A stretch of 64,000 bases of DNA from Ianthella basta (lineage: Eukaryota; Porifera; Demospongiae; Verongiida; Ianthellidae): NCBI GenBank assembly GCA_964019415.1, contig OZ025880.1, positions 4,435,813-4,499,812 on the forward strand. Reading direction: 5' to 3'. Numbering within the stretch: the first letter of the stretch is position 1; each line of letters begins with the position of its first letter. Made by a program: the position numbers and the translations under genes. The notes under the pieces are model-generated. The model did not search any database. It had not been told where the DNA came from and worked only from the letters and a program-made list of their open reading frames with translations. Shown here piece after piece: positions 25,999 through 37,500 of the stretch.

Positions 25999-28271
25999 CA
26001 TCTGGAGCCAATTCCTTGTAAGGCGCCGATTTTATGTGGTAACAAACAAACATAAAAATCTGAGATTCGCTGCATTATAGTAAGATATCCCAACCAAATC
26101 GCCAGCAACCGCGTCAGTGTAGGGCTCACTCAGGCTCGCCCGAATTAAGGGTCATGCACGTTCCTATTGTCCAGTGGTATTGTATAATTATATGCACCCC
26201 ACCACACGCTTGTTTCACAGTGCTGGGAGGAAACAAGTTTCAAATTGGTGTCCTTGGAAATGACAACACTTCAGCCAGCCTTGCCACAGCCCAGCATTTG
26301 ACTCTAACAGCCAACTGAATGTCATATATTGAAGATAGGAAGTGCTGCGAAATAAGCATGCCTCAGATGTTATTAGTATAGGTAATAATGACAGCCACAT
26401 ACATTGTAAGCAACCACCCCAAGAACATTGGGTACATCAAGGTAGCATTGCACTATCTATACAGCAAGGATTGGCAATACATCTTAAGCGGAAAGGAACT
26501 CAATGACTTACTCAATGACTTACATGAATGCCTTTCAGATGCTTTTGAAGAAATAGTTTGAGCATGTTGGTAGGTTGCAGAATACACTAATGCAACAGAC
26601 CTTCCCACTTCAAGTCCAAGATGTAATATGTCATTCATGTGTGCAATCCACACTGGGCAGCACTTTAAATGACTGGACGCACATGCAGTATCACCATATG
26701 ATTCAGCATACACCACAATAAGCAAGGATACCATTTAGGTAATTGCTCACCTTGTTCGGTGTAAGGACATAGCCATCACCATTAACGTCATGAATGTCGT
26801 CAAGCAGGCTAACAGTAGTGACTGTGCATTGTTTGCACTGGCCTATGTGACTTAATTGCCTGGCTTTGGGTGTCGACCCAGCCACTAGCAGTGGTGTTCG
26901 ACCAGCAACAACTCAGATCACTTTGTTAATACTCTTGAAACTGGACATGCTACAGCCTCCCTGTAGTAAAGAAGCGCGGACCAACCACTAAAGTGAACAG
27001 GTGGAGACCTGCTTAGTTTATTGTTACTGTATGTTACGTGATAATGGAGAAACAGTGAAATGCTGTGACTTGCGTGAGGAATGGTATCACTACAACCGCG
27101 TTCAGGACCAAGCCATCAGACACCTATTCCTAGTTCTGTGACAAATATGCATATGAAGTAGTTTGAAGTATCAAGATAATTGCTTTCTTCCTTTCTTCTA
27201 TTATGCATGGATCAATTATTCAACCGTAATTGAATTAGCTTAGCTAGTAGCCAGAAAATTACAATGACCATTGTATATTGTGATAGCTAGCTATGGCTAT
27301 CATGTCACTTCATTTGTGTAAAGCATGAGTTTCATTATACTGCTAGTGTGTGGAGCAGCATGCGCATGATTCACCCCCAAATTGGGCAAATGTCCATTGT
27401 ACTGCCACAATCAGCAAAAGGTACGTAGCTAGCTATATTAAATTAAGTAACACCTAACTGGGGTAAACAATCACTACCTTCACATTCACCATCACTGCAA
27501 ACCACTTATCTAAGCTCTGCCTCTGTGTCTGACAGCACCTCAGACAGCACACCCGTGGCTGTGGATGTCAATGGTCATCAAATTACCCAAGATATTACCC
27601 AGAGACGTACAGAAACACGGCAGCTGGGAAGTGATGGCTGAGGTCTGGGCGAGGGTCTGGGCTACGTACTTTTGGTGGGTACTAGACTAGTTAAAGCGAA
27701 GTGCGCAAAGTATCACAGACGCTCGTTGCTAAGATTGGCCCAAATTGGATTATAATGTACGGGAGTCACTATGTTCACCAACGTTGAAGTATGGAAATAA
27801 TTTTAGGATGCACATGACATGCCTATTATTATACCGTCCAATGGCCTACTGTCACAATGTAGATTAAGCACGCGCGGGATGCAGAAACCAGGGTGGGCAG
27901 AGTTACTGGAACAGAAAGGGGTATACTACGAAGGGATAGTCAATGACCCAGACCGTTTAGTGGAGAAACTGACAGCAGATACTGTCACTACCTTTGGAAC
28001 AAGGCGCTCAAGGCAGATACAAAGTCCCCAAGGCAAAGAGAACCAAACTGAAGTGAGATGCATCTGCTCCTGATAACTATTAAAACAATGTACATAGTAA
28101 AAGCCAATAATTAAGGGTGTATGTGTAGTGTTTTTGTTTTTCTATAGGGCCAGACATTTAAAAAAGAAATGGTGGAAAGATCCACGGACCAGTCTGGTCC
28201 ATTTTCCCCACACCGTTTTCTATCGCGGCTCTTCTGCGTTTGCTCCAAAACTGTCCACTGCAACAGAGTTA

Positions 28272-29546
28272 CCATATTTGTCCGTATAGAGGCCGGGGCT
28301 CGAATAATGGCCAGGGTTCAGGAGTCCAGTTCATTAATAGAGGCCGGGTCTGAATAGTGGCCGGGTCCCAATAGTGGCCTGGTCCCGAATAGTGGCCGAG
28401 TTTGCCACAATCGACACGGAATGCCTCTCGATTGACACTTTTGTGCTCCTTAGCAATTGCAAGTCACTTGTCACACTTCACAGTTGCCAAGGAACATCAG
28501 AGTTGCAAGAACAATGTCTAAGAGAAAGTCGTAAGATGTCTCCTTCAAGTTGAAAGCCATATTGAGTGTGCAGAGAAGATGACCAAAGAAGCCGCTGCTA
28601 CCTTATACACGTGGTGGCCTCTAACAACGCTCTCTTTCATGACAGAACTTGTCGCGTGCGAATCTTGACTTGCAGTCACTCTCCCCCATGCATGGAGACA
28701 TAATACTATACACCACTGATTTTCTATTGGAAACAAGGCCAAGTATTAGGTAGTCTCACGTAGCCCAGACCCTTTCCTTTCCGGTTATTGTGCAATAACC
28801 GGGTGGAAAGGGTCTGGGAGTTTTCTCAAGTGTAACTGTTCAATGTCCGTGGGAACCCGGACAAGGTGTGAATCTAACAACTCTTTGATGTGGTACCACA
28901 AGTTGTCATAAGCGAGTCAGCGAAAATGGCGGCGAGTGTTTGTGCGAGCGAAGACGAACTGGAACGAGACCGTAATTACCGCGATAGTACGTGTGGCACC
29001 AGCCGAAGCAGGGTTCCAAGATCTAAAGCCAGAGCAGATGCAAGGCATCTTAGAATTTATCGACGGTCGTGATATCTTCGTGTCGCTTCCTACTGGCTAT
29101 GGTAAATCTCTTTTTTATGGATTGCTGCCCTTGTCATCAAGCGAGACCCGAAAATACATCTGCCGCCGTTTGCAGTAGCTTACAGAAGTAGCAGTTCGCC
29201 ATCTCAGTCTTCGACGCTATATAATTACACAGACGTGCACGTGTATCTCCGGTGTAACACCTAATCAACACCTCTGAATTATCGTCCCACAATGGTGTGA
29301 AGTAAACAGTGGCTGTGCGTGGGTGGAACAGCTTGTGTTTAGGAAAACTGCCAGACCCTTTCCTCCCTATTACGCAACAGCGGAAATGGAGGAAAGGGTC
29401 TGGGCTACGCAAGACTAAGTATTAGGAAAAATATATAACAATTTTAATAGAAGCCGGCCTCAAATAGAAGCCGGGCTCAAATAGAGGCCGGGTCAAAACT
29501 CCCGGGAAAGAAATAGAGGCCTGAGCCTCTGTTCGGACAAATACGG
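28272..29546 (+). mobile_element. pogo-like (Tc1/mariner superfamily) remnant with a nested insertion
   Basis: The ends are CCATATTTGTCCG (from 28272) and CGGACAAATACGG (to 29546), flanked by TA on both sides. Inside both ends lie repeated GAGGCCGGG/AATAGTGGCC blocks. From about 28514, plus-strand frames MSKRKS, DVSFKLKA and IECAEKMTKEAAAT resemble the helix-turn-helix DNA-binding start of pogo/Brinker-type transposases. A stop and a frameshift interrupt them. No catalytic DDE domain remains. A second transposon (28751-29417) is inserted in the middle. Confidence 0.65.
28751..29417. mobile_element. Nested TAGTCT-family transposon carrying a RecQ-like helicase fragment
   Basis: Terminal repeats TAGTCTCACGTAGCCCAGAC and its reverse complement with one or two changes. 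A perfect 9-bp duplication AGTATTAGG flanks it (28742-28750 and 29418-29426). Each end carries a subterminal hairpin. Inside, a plus-strand frame (28936-29178) reads FQDLKPEQMQGILEFIDGR and then FVSLPTGYGKSLFYGLLP. That is the Q-motif/Walker A start of a RecQ-like DEAD-type helicase, cut off after motif I. No transposase is present, so it is non-autonomous and looks like a gene-capture element. Confidence 0.75.
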
Positions 29547-29659
29547 TAGCTACCTACGAAAGGCGAATTTCTTGGACATTGTTAGCTACCTCAGCCTGGA
29601 CTCCAGTCACACCACCTTCAATCATACCTAAGACATGCAAGTTCAGACCAGAAGATAAT

Positions 29660-30515
29660 CATAGCTAATTGGAAACTTTGTGGCTTGCTGGTCCAACAAA
29701 ATAAAGTGAAACAACATGTTTTTCGCTGAGTTGGCTCAAGGGAAGTACAGTCTCAGAGTTTAATGATTTCACTGAGTTGACTCAAGGGGAAGACAGCCTA
29801 GGATTCTAATGATAATCATAGCTAATATTTGGGAACTTTGTGGCTTGCCATTTCAGCAAAATAAAGTGAAACAACATGTTTTTCACTGAGTTGGCTCAAG
29901 GGGAAGACAGCCTCGGATTTGGTGGGGGGTGGGGGGTGGGACCACTTACCAACCAAATGATATTGTACAAGTGGCACATAATGATATGATATAAAGCAGA
30001 CCTCAGACTCAGGGTTTAAAACACACACATAACATAGAAAGGGAGTTATGCACATGGTGACTGTGACCTGGAAAGGTAAGAGTGAAGATAAATCTGCTAG
30101 TGTAGCTAGCAAATACATGTGCGCATAGCTATGTGAATCACTAGTAAACATTTCAGCAAGCTGTATAGATCACTCACTAGGTTATCATTTACGAAGCTCC
30201 AATCAACTGGGGGACTTTCCACTTCATGAAGGATGAGCTCTGTTTCAGGGAAGAGTGCGGCTCCTGATTCGGGTAGGGGTCTCCCGCCGCCATTTTCCAT
30301 GTTGATTTCCATGCTAATAGTATTTGGAACCATAGTTGGAACTTTGTGGCTTGCCTGTTCAACAAAATAATGTGAAACAGCAGGTATTTCGCTGAGTTGG
30401 CTTCAGGGGAATACATCCTTGGCCGCATTAACAATAATCATATTTGGGAACTTTGTGGTTTGCAGTATAAAGTTCAAATAAACGCTGAGTTTTGGCTCCG
30501 GAGAATATACGTCCT
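29660..30515 (+). repeat. Diverged tandem array upstream of the kinase-GTPase gene
   Basis: At least four imperfect units at about 29668, 29830, 30335 and 30445. They share GGGAACTTTGTGGCTTGC, then CAACAAAATAA/GTGAAACA, then GCTGAGTTGGCT and GGGGAA blocks. The array ends just upstream of the presumed transcription start of the kinase gene. A regulatory role is possible but unproven. Confidence 0.6.
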
Positions 30516-30516
30516 C

Positions 30517-30630
30517 TAGTCTCGTTCCCAGACCAACCTCCGCCGTTCCGCTAGTTATATTCAGAACGGGGTCGCCCCCCTTCTAAATATAAATAGCGGA
30601 ACGGCGGAGGTGGGTCTGAGAACGAGACTA
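30517..30630. mobile_element. TAGTCT-family MITE, 114 bp
   Basis: Nearly perfect hairpin starting TAGTCTCGTTCCCAGACC and ending GGTCTGAGAACGAGACTA, with inner arms CTCCGCCGTTCCGCTA and its complement. Flanks TACGTCCTC (30508-30516) and CACATCCTC (30631-30639) look like an aged 9-bp target duplication. It lies about 95 bp upstream of the kinase start codon. Confidence 0.8.
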
Positions 30631-30725
30631 CACATCCTCGTGGACTGTCGAGAATATACAAGCAGTTACAGTTTGGTTTCCCTGCTACGATAGATTATTA
30701 CGTCGCAGAAGCTCGGAGCACAGCA

Positions 30726-31589
30726 ATGGATGTGCCTGCAAGAGTTCAGCTTTCGCAATACTTTGGTACTCCCCCGAGCACTTTTCATTTCCAGGACAAG
30801 GAACCAGAGATTGGAAGTGGCGCCTATGGTTGCGTTTACCCCGGTGAGCTCAATGGACGCCCTGTGGCGGTAAAGAGAATCCACTCTCTACTGTTGGAAG
30901 CATGCGAGACCCACGTCTCCCGTTCTAAACTAGTGAAGTCATTCGAGAACGAATGTCATCAAATGGAGAGGCTGAACCACCCTCGCTTAGTTGCATTCCT
31001 TGGCGCGTATCGGGATGCAAAAGGCCCGTTCTTGGTAATGGACAGACTGGTGCAGGACCTCCGCCGCTTTCTAATTCGGAATAAGGGAAAGCTGAGCCTA
31101 AGGAAGCAATTTCAGCTCTGTTTAGACATTGCCAGTGGCCTACATTACTTACATTCACAGAAGCCTCCACTTATTCACCGCGACCTCACCGACAAAAACA
31201 TCCTTATTGACAAAGATGGGAAAGCAAGCATCGCAGACCTGGGACAATCCAAGCTCAAGATTCACCCGTATCAGTACTTCAACACAATGGCACCCGGAGC
31301 TGCAGTGTTCATGCCACCAGAAGCACTGAGACGAAATGCACACTACAATGAAAAAGTGGACATCTTCTCCCTTGGGGTGCTAATCCTGGAGATTACCACA
31401 CAGCTGGAACCATCGCCAGGGTTGCTGGCCATTGATGTGGTTGATGAAACAGAGCGTCGCAAAGAAGAACTTGATCGCTTGCCAGATGCTCACCCTCTGA
31501 GGCAGTTAATTTTGAGCTGCTTAAACAATGACTATCACAAGAGGCCATGTATCAGTCAGCTGTATGAAACTCTTCAGCAGCTTGCCGAG
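30726..31589 (+). other. Kinase domain exon of the fusion gene
   Basis: A single 288-codon exon encodes a full bilobal kinase. Visible parts: glycine loop GSGAYGCV (30-37), catalytic lysine in VAVK (50), C-helix glutamate in FENE, catalytic loop HRDLTDKN (151-158), a DLG variant of the metal-binding DFG (171-173), PPE in place of APE (197-199), DIFSLGVLILEI in helix F and a conserved RP near 273. All catalytic residues are present, so it should be active. HRDLTDKN sits between tyrosine-kinase and tyrosine-kinase-like patterns; I favour the TKL group. The frame continues past the donor GAG/GTATGG to a stop at 31758-31760, which would give an unspliced short form. Confidence 0.88.
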
Positions 31590-34500
31590 GTATGGGGCAG
31601 TTACACATGTACATACCTGTATGTTCATGCATTTACAGTACATGCTTCAATCCCATTATATGTGTCTTTCTACTCATTGGTAACATTTGTGATACACTGT
31701 TCTGGGTCAGTTTTGACCATCTTTCTCATGTGTGGGCAGGAGAATAGGTCATGCACATGACACTAGCTATGAACTAATTACGTCTAATTGAATAGTCTAA
31801 TATTTTCTCTATCATTCGCCTTTGTTACCTTTGTAACTTCAAAAGCAAAGTTATTCACTAAAAGTGCTTTTAACGCCAAAAGTGTCTAGATAGTATCTTA
31901 CCAGCAAATATGATCGAGTTAAGAACCCACAGTTTCTTAATAAACACCTGGACACAATGACCCTATGTTCTTTAGGTCTCTGATGTACAGTTTGCCATAC
32001 ATGCCAATGGTTATGCAATAGACAGTGGTAATTTTCTTTCATGGAGTTAAAGGGTGACAATGTTAAAGCATTTTTTTCTAGAAATGCACATTCACAAGTT
32101 GTTTTGGGTTAATTTTCACATTGAAGGAAGGTTCTTCCATTTGGTAGGTCTTTTGTGTAAAGAACCTTAAAATTTCAGGTAGTTTCCCATGTGCGCACAT
32201 GTTTTTTGCAGTGGCACATATAGTGACATCCCAACTTCTGTCCTTGTTGTGTGGGATGCATTGTTACAACCCTTAGTAAGCAGCATTTGTTGTCAGTGTG
32301 GCTAAATCATAATTAAAGTTTTTATTTAGTTATCTAACCATTCACAAGTAAATGCAATATGATGCTTTTCACAAATAGGCATGGTATTCAAGGCTAGGAG
32401 GTACAGTAGTTATATTATATGTACATATATGTGTACACTATCCTATCAGGATTCAGGGTCGGCTACAAGTGGGAATATCATTTCTTTGCTGTTGTCAGTT
32501 ATTTCAAGATTTATTCATGCACTGAATAAATATAATTATTAGAAATTGCACAACCTTTATCATCCCTAAATGCTACCACATTCTTCGATGGGGGGCGGGG
32601 GAAGGAGGTAGTGAAACTGTGCAGGCATTATTCTGAAGTTCGTGCACTCACCTTTGTCAACACAAGACTGTATTATGAAGAAGTAGTCATGCCAGGTATT
32701 GTTTTTGTGTTAATTGGGTCGAGCCCGAGCGAGCTCCACAGTTAGGCAATCAACGGCGACTTTGTCTGTTTGTAATTGTACGTCTTACCGTATAGTTCTA
32801 TTTGCGAACCGCATATTTACTAGCCACTTTTGGCTTCACAAACACTGTGATTGCACTATCGTGCATGTACAAACAATTATACATACCCTGCATACTGCAC
32901 AATGTACAGTACTAGTAATAATACCAATTAAGCTTCATAGCTATACATGTGCAGAAAGAGGTTGCAGACAACCATGGAGCTAGTTTCACTACACAGTATT
33001 ACAAATAGCAAATAATTTGAGGAATTCAATGCAATGAAGATAACTACAGTATTGTTGTCTAAAATGTTATGTATTGCTAAAGCAAGTATTAATGTGTTCT
33101 TCTTCCATGGTATTAAAGCCAGCAGAATTATTCAAACAAGCAAAAGAGTCACTCCAAGCTGCTGTCATCCTGCTGGATGCTGCACTATGCAAGATTACTG
33201 CCCTTGCCAGGGAATCAGAAACTATCTCAGATTCGCTGGAGGAGGCAAAAGCCAGAATGATTGTAGCCAAAACGATTGCTGATCGTAGTGAGAGGAAAGT
33301 GGTCTTCTTTGGTCGTACCAGCAATGGGAAGAGCACTCTCATCAATGCTCTCCTTCAATGCGACATCTTGTTCACTGGATATGGTGCTGTTACAAGTTAC
33401 TTTTGCCTCATTAAGGGCCAGAGTGAGTCTACTGGTGGATATGTAAAGCTGGAAAGCTCCGAGAAGCTCCCTATGGAGGTATATGCCACATGGCCTCTCT
33501 TGTGTATATACGTACCTGTTGGCATATAACTGTATCTACAGTACCTATGTAATGCTTATCTCATTCAGGATACGTCCCAATTCAAAGAGTACATCGAAGA
33601 GAGGGCCCAACCCACTGATTCCACCCTGAAGTTATATTGGTCCACTGCACAGTGCCCTATACTCAGTGGAGATATTGCTCTAGTGGATAGGTAAATAAGC
33701 TTTATCAAACACCACAGTAGTGCTGTCTATGTATGCAGGAATGGTGGTGGTTGTTTGCATGCTGTTACCTTAATACCACCAAAAAGTGTAGTATAATATG
33801 TTATTGAAAGACATTACCTGCAGTATTACTAGCTGTATTTCTACTCACCATCATGTCACTACCAGCATTCTCATTATTTGAGTGTGAGCTGGCTGATTTT
33901 TTAATTTTAATAGAGTGTTTATTTGTGTTTTCAGCACCACTGAAGTGAAATGTTTTAGTGGACACTTCAATGAAAAAAATTCCCAATTTTGATTGCCTAT
34001 CCCAAGTGGCTCCTTCATACCATTTTCATTCATACACTTTTTCTTGGTACCCACCATCAAAAATGGAGGCAGTGCCACACATTCCGTGACAGTACTATGT
34101 TTAAAAATACTCAATTCAGTACATAATCATAATGTATTATCATTATTAAAGTTCATTGCTATTTTATTCATCATGTATCCCCAAGGCAAGTAAATTTTAG
34201 CAGATGCATGCAGAATCAATCACATATAACTGCAGTTTGTGTGTCCTCATAGGCTTCATTTTGTCTTAAACTTACGATGGGGTGTGGAGCTGAAATGTCC
34301 TGAAATATCGTTCTTGCTATGCATTTACATAATTACCGTATGGCCAGAAATTTTGGCAGGGAATTTTTGGTGGATTGGCAGTTTTGAGTGCACTCTTCCA
34401 ATACGTTTTCCGCCAAAATTTGTGCAATCATATAGTTTTTCTGTTTAACAAGGCTGGATGTGCCATGCCTATAGATTAATTGTCAGCATGAAATTCACAA

Positions 34501-37500
34501 CTGACAGCAGCGCAAGGACGTTACGTTCCCAAGCAGTTTTGGACACTGGAGGTGGAAGAAGAGCGCAAGGAAGCCAAATAAAGGCAAACCGAACATCATC
34601 GTATATGCGGTCGCCGTGAAGACTGACGTTGAGATCATTGTCGGTAACTTGCTTCAGCAGATTTTGGCAGCTTGTTCTCTGTTTCTGCGTTGGAGGGTAC
34701 AATTGTGTGCGAGGTCACAGGCTGCAAGTGAGCGTCAGCAGATCTATCAAAAGGAGGCTTGAAAGCTTTTGTATGTTGCACCATTTGTGGGAAAAGCTAT
34801 AGAAGGATTGGAACAAAAATAGTCCAAATATGGTCAAACAATAGCACGTGTACTCCTCAGAGATGCTTTAGTAACCTTCTGTTCGTCCAGATTAATTGAT
34901 TAGCCATTTTGCTATGAATATCATTATGGCATCATTGTGCCAAACCGCCGAAGTAAATTCTACCAAATACAGAAATTTCAGCAATCTGCCAAAATAAATT
35001 CACGCCAAAATTTCCAGCCATACGGTATTAATTTTTCTTTTATTGCCAAATATAATTTTTTGTTTGGACTTGCTTTCTATTACTACAGCTTTGTATTATA
35101 TCAGCTACCATCCTTATGAACAGCATAAATTTAATAAGTACATATTACAATCATATAATTCATACATGAATAATATATTTCTGCTGACTGCATCACATGT
35201 TGAGAATTGCATCATCTATACTTGCAGCCCTGGGTTAAGTGCAAGAAATGGCACTGACGCTAAAGTGATTGAGCACTGTGTAGATGCTGACGTACTTGTA
35301 TATGTGTGTGATGGAAAGGCTACATTTGAAACTGGGGTAAGCACATTTGTGGAGTTGCCTGTATACCCAGTGGCTATTGCTTTGACTGTGTATCCATGCA
35401 GGAACAGGCTTTGTTTGAGAAAGTGAAGCTGAGTGTGTCCAATCCGTGCAACACCTTCATTGTTTTCAACCAATGGGACGTAGTGGAGAAAAAGAGAGGA
35501 GCTGATCGGGTGAAACAGCAACACCTTGAGAGGGTGAATGAGATCTTAGTTGAAAACCTTCATATTTACAATACAGAAATGGCTCAGAAGAGGACTTTCT
35601 TTCTGTCTGCTGAGGAGGCTTTAACCATGTGTGATATGCAGCATCAGACATCACCAAATGCGCAATCTGGAGGTAAGGCTCAACAAGTATTTTTGGTTAC
35701 AAATTCATGGGGCTCCGGCCTGAACTGGAACTACTTGCTAGCAATTTCCCCTCATATGCTCAATAGTTGAGATAGTTGGAATGGAGCAATGCTGATGGCC
35801 TGAAAGTTATACATTAATGTTAAATGCCCTACTGTGGCTAGACAGTTGGTTAGCAAGGGTTTCAAGTCTTCAGATCAGCCAGAGCAATCATTCAGTGAAA
35901 GCACCTCTACCAAAATGACAATATACTTCGCTGACTGCTATTTTGATTGACAAAACAATTTGAATGAGGATGTACATGTACTTTGAGCCTGATGGAGGAT
36001 TATCCTGGCTACACAGGCTACTCTAGATGGTTATGCAATTGATTCGCACGTCTCCGCCATTGTTAGCAAATGAGTCTTTCGACTTCCGTGTATTTGGGGC
36101 TGTATCTGGCAGCATGTCAATAAGCTTCTTACCATTGTATTATTATTTGAACCTGTTCCATTAACACTTCACATTCTTGAATACACAGCCAAATAGGAAG
36201 AAAGATTGTTGCATGCCTAGCAAACAGAAGAGCCATTTACAATGCCCGGCATACGTTTGTGGTAATAATTGAGGCTATATCTCTCAGAAGAATCCTTCGA
36301 TAGGCTTCTTGTTAGTATCACTCTATTAAAACATGCCTATGAACATATTTTATTCAAATAGAAGAAGGAAAAATAGCAATAAAGATGAGTGTTCTAAAGC
36401 AGTACCCCAATATTGACATAGCCCGTCTTGCAGTTCACAGAGAGTTATCCATCCACTTCCACTTTTTCCCTCACGGACAACTGCCATTTTCTAATTCTCG
36501 TTCCCAATGACTTCTGGTTTTGACCAGACTTGATTCACTGTCATCACACGGTCGAATTTAAACATAAATCAACACACCAGATATTATTTATCTTTAGCCT
36601 GCAGCATAAGACTAGCTGTAGCAGTATCATGATTGCTGAGGGCATCGGGGACAGGCTGGTTGGGTGTCGTATGAGCATAATCATGAAATATTCAATAATT
36701 ACTATGTTCAACATACATTATATGAATAACAGAACTACATCTGAAATGTCAACAGAAACACAATTACACAAATTCATGCACTTACTAGCTGCACTTTTGA
36801 AGACCCTGTTCCCATGAGATGTTAATGTTTGCAGACATAAACCACTCACCAAAGCGGAAAGCTCTCTGTTGCTCAAGCTCTCCTTGAATATGACCTAGCT
36901 GCCACACAGCTACAGAATCTGCCACAACAATTCAGCACTCTGATGAATGAGAAGGAAAGATGTTGTTCAAGGACCTATTTTATAGTGGATTTGGCTAACA
37001 GGAAGTGTGGGCACTACACAATTTGAAGAACTGGATGAAGAGACAACACATGGCAATAACAATGAGTTAGTCTCAGAGGATCTTTTTGTCTTACCCAGGT
37101 TCTGAGGCAGTCTGGTAGTGGCTGTGTCTCTTTCTGCAAGGCACCAAAAGAGAACGGCCTAAAATGGCATAAAGCTGTCTGCCAGGTCTCTCCAAGACAG
37201 TATAACAATGTTTCTAAGATTGTGAATTGTTTTCTTCCGCTGACAGTAGCTTATTTATGGTTTACAGGTGCTTTAGATGCACCAAAAGCAATGAAAAGCA
37301 TTAAAAGGTGGCAAATGTTTAAACCTAATCCAGCCAATTGGATTCAAGGATTGCTGGAGAACCACTTGATGATATCGTCCTGATGATGCAACTATAGCAC
37401 TCTACTCATAACACAACCTTCACCTTGTGCTGCATCAGCAATTTGACCTCACCCCGTGTACCATAAATTCCATAAGGGACTCCTAACCAACTTTAGGTAG

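Larger units (their letters stand above)
23260..28271. other. Gene-poor, repeat-derived region
   Basis: About 5 kb without a supportable host gene. It contains a CpG-rich patch (about 24600-25100) with a short plus-strand frame (about 24835-24945, MASFSQGPPRGLVTSV start). There is a diverged tandem duplication at 25708-25998. A minus-strand frame (26885-26703) includes VSLLDDIHDVNGDGYVLTP, which looks transposon-associated. An 84-codon plus-strand frame (27819-28073) is unrecognised. None has splice or domain support. Confidence 0.5.

Noticed and set aside
33107-33119. Separate mitofusin gene starting at ATG 33107
   Set aside because: Possible, but the preceding pyrimidine tract, the AG acceptor and the phase match with the open kinase donor favour one fused gene; kept as the stated alternative.
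34469-34702. 77-codon minus-strand frame inside the 690-bp MITE
   Set aside because: No domain or start context; it lies in the non-coding interior of a transposon.
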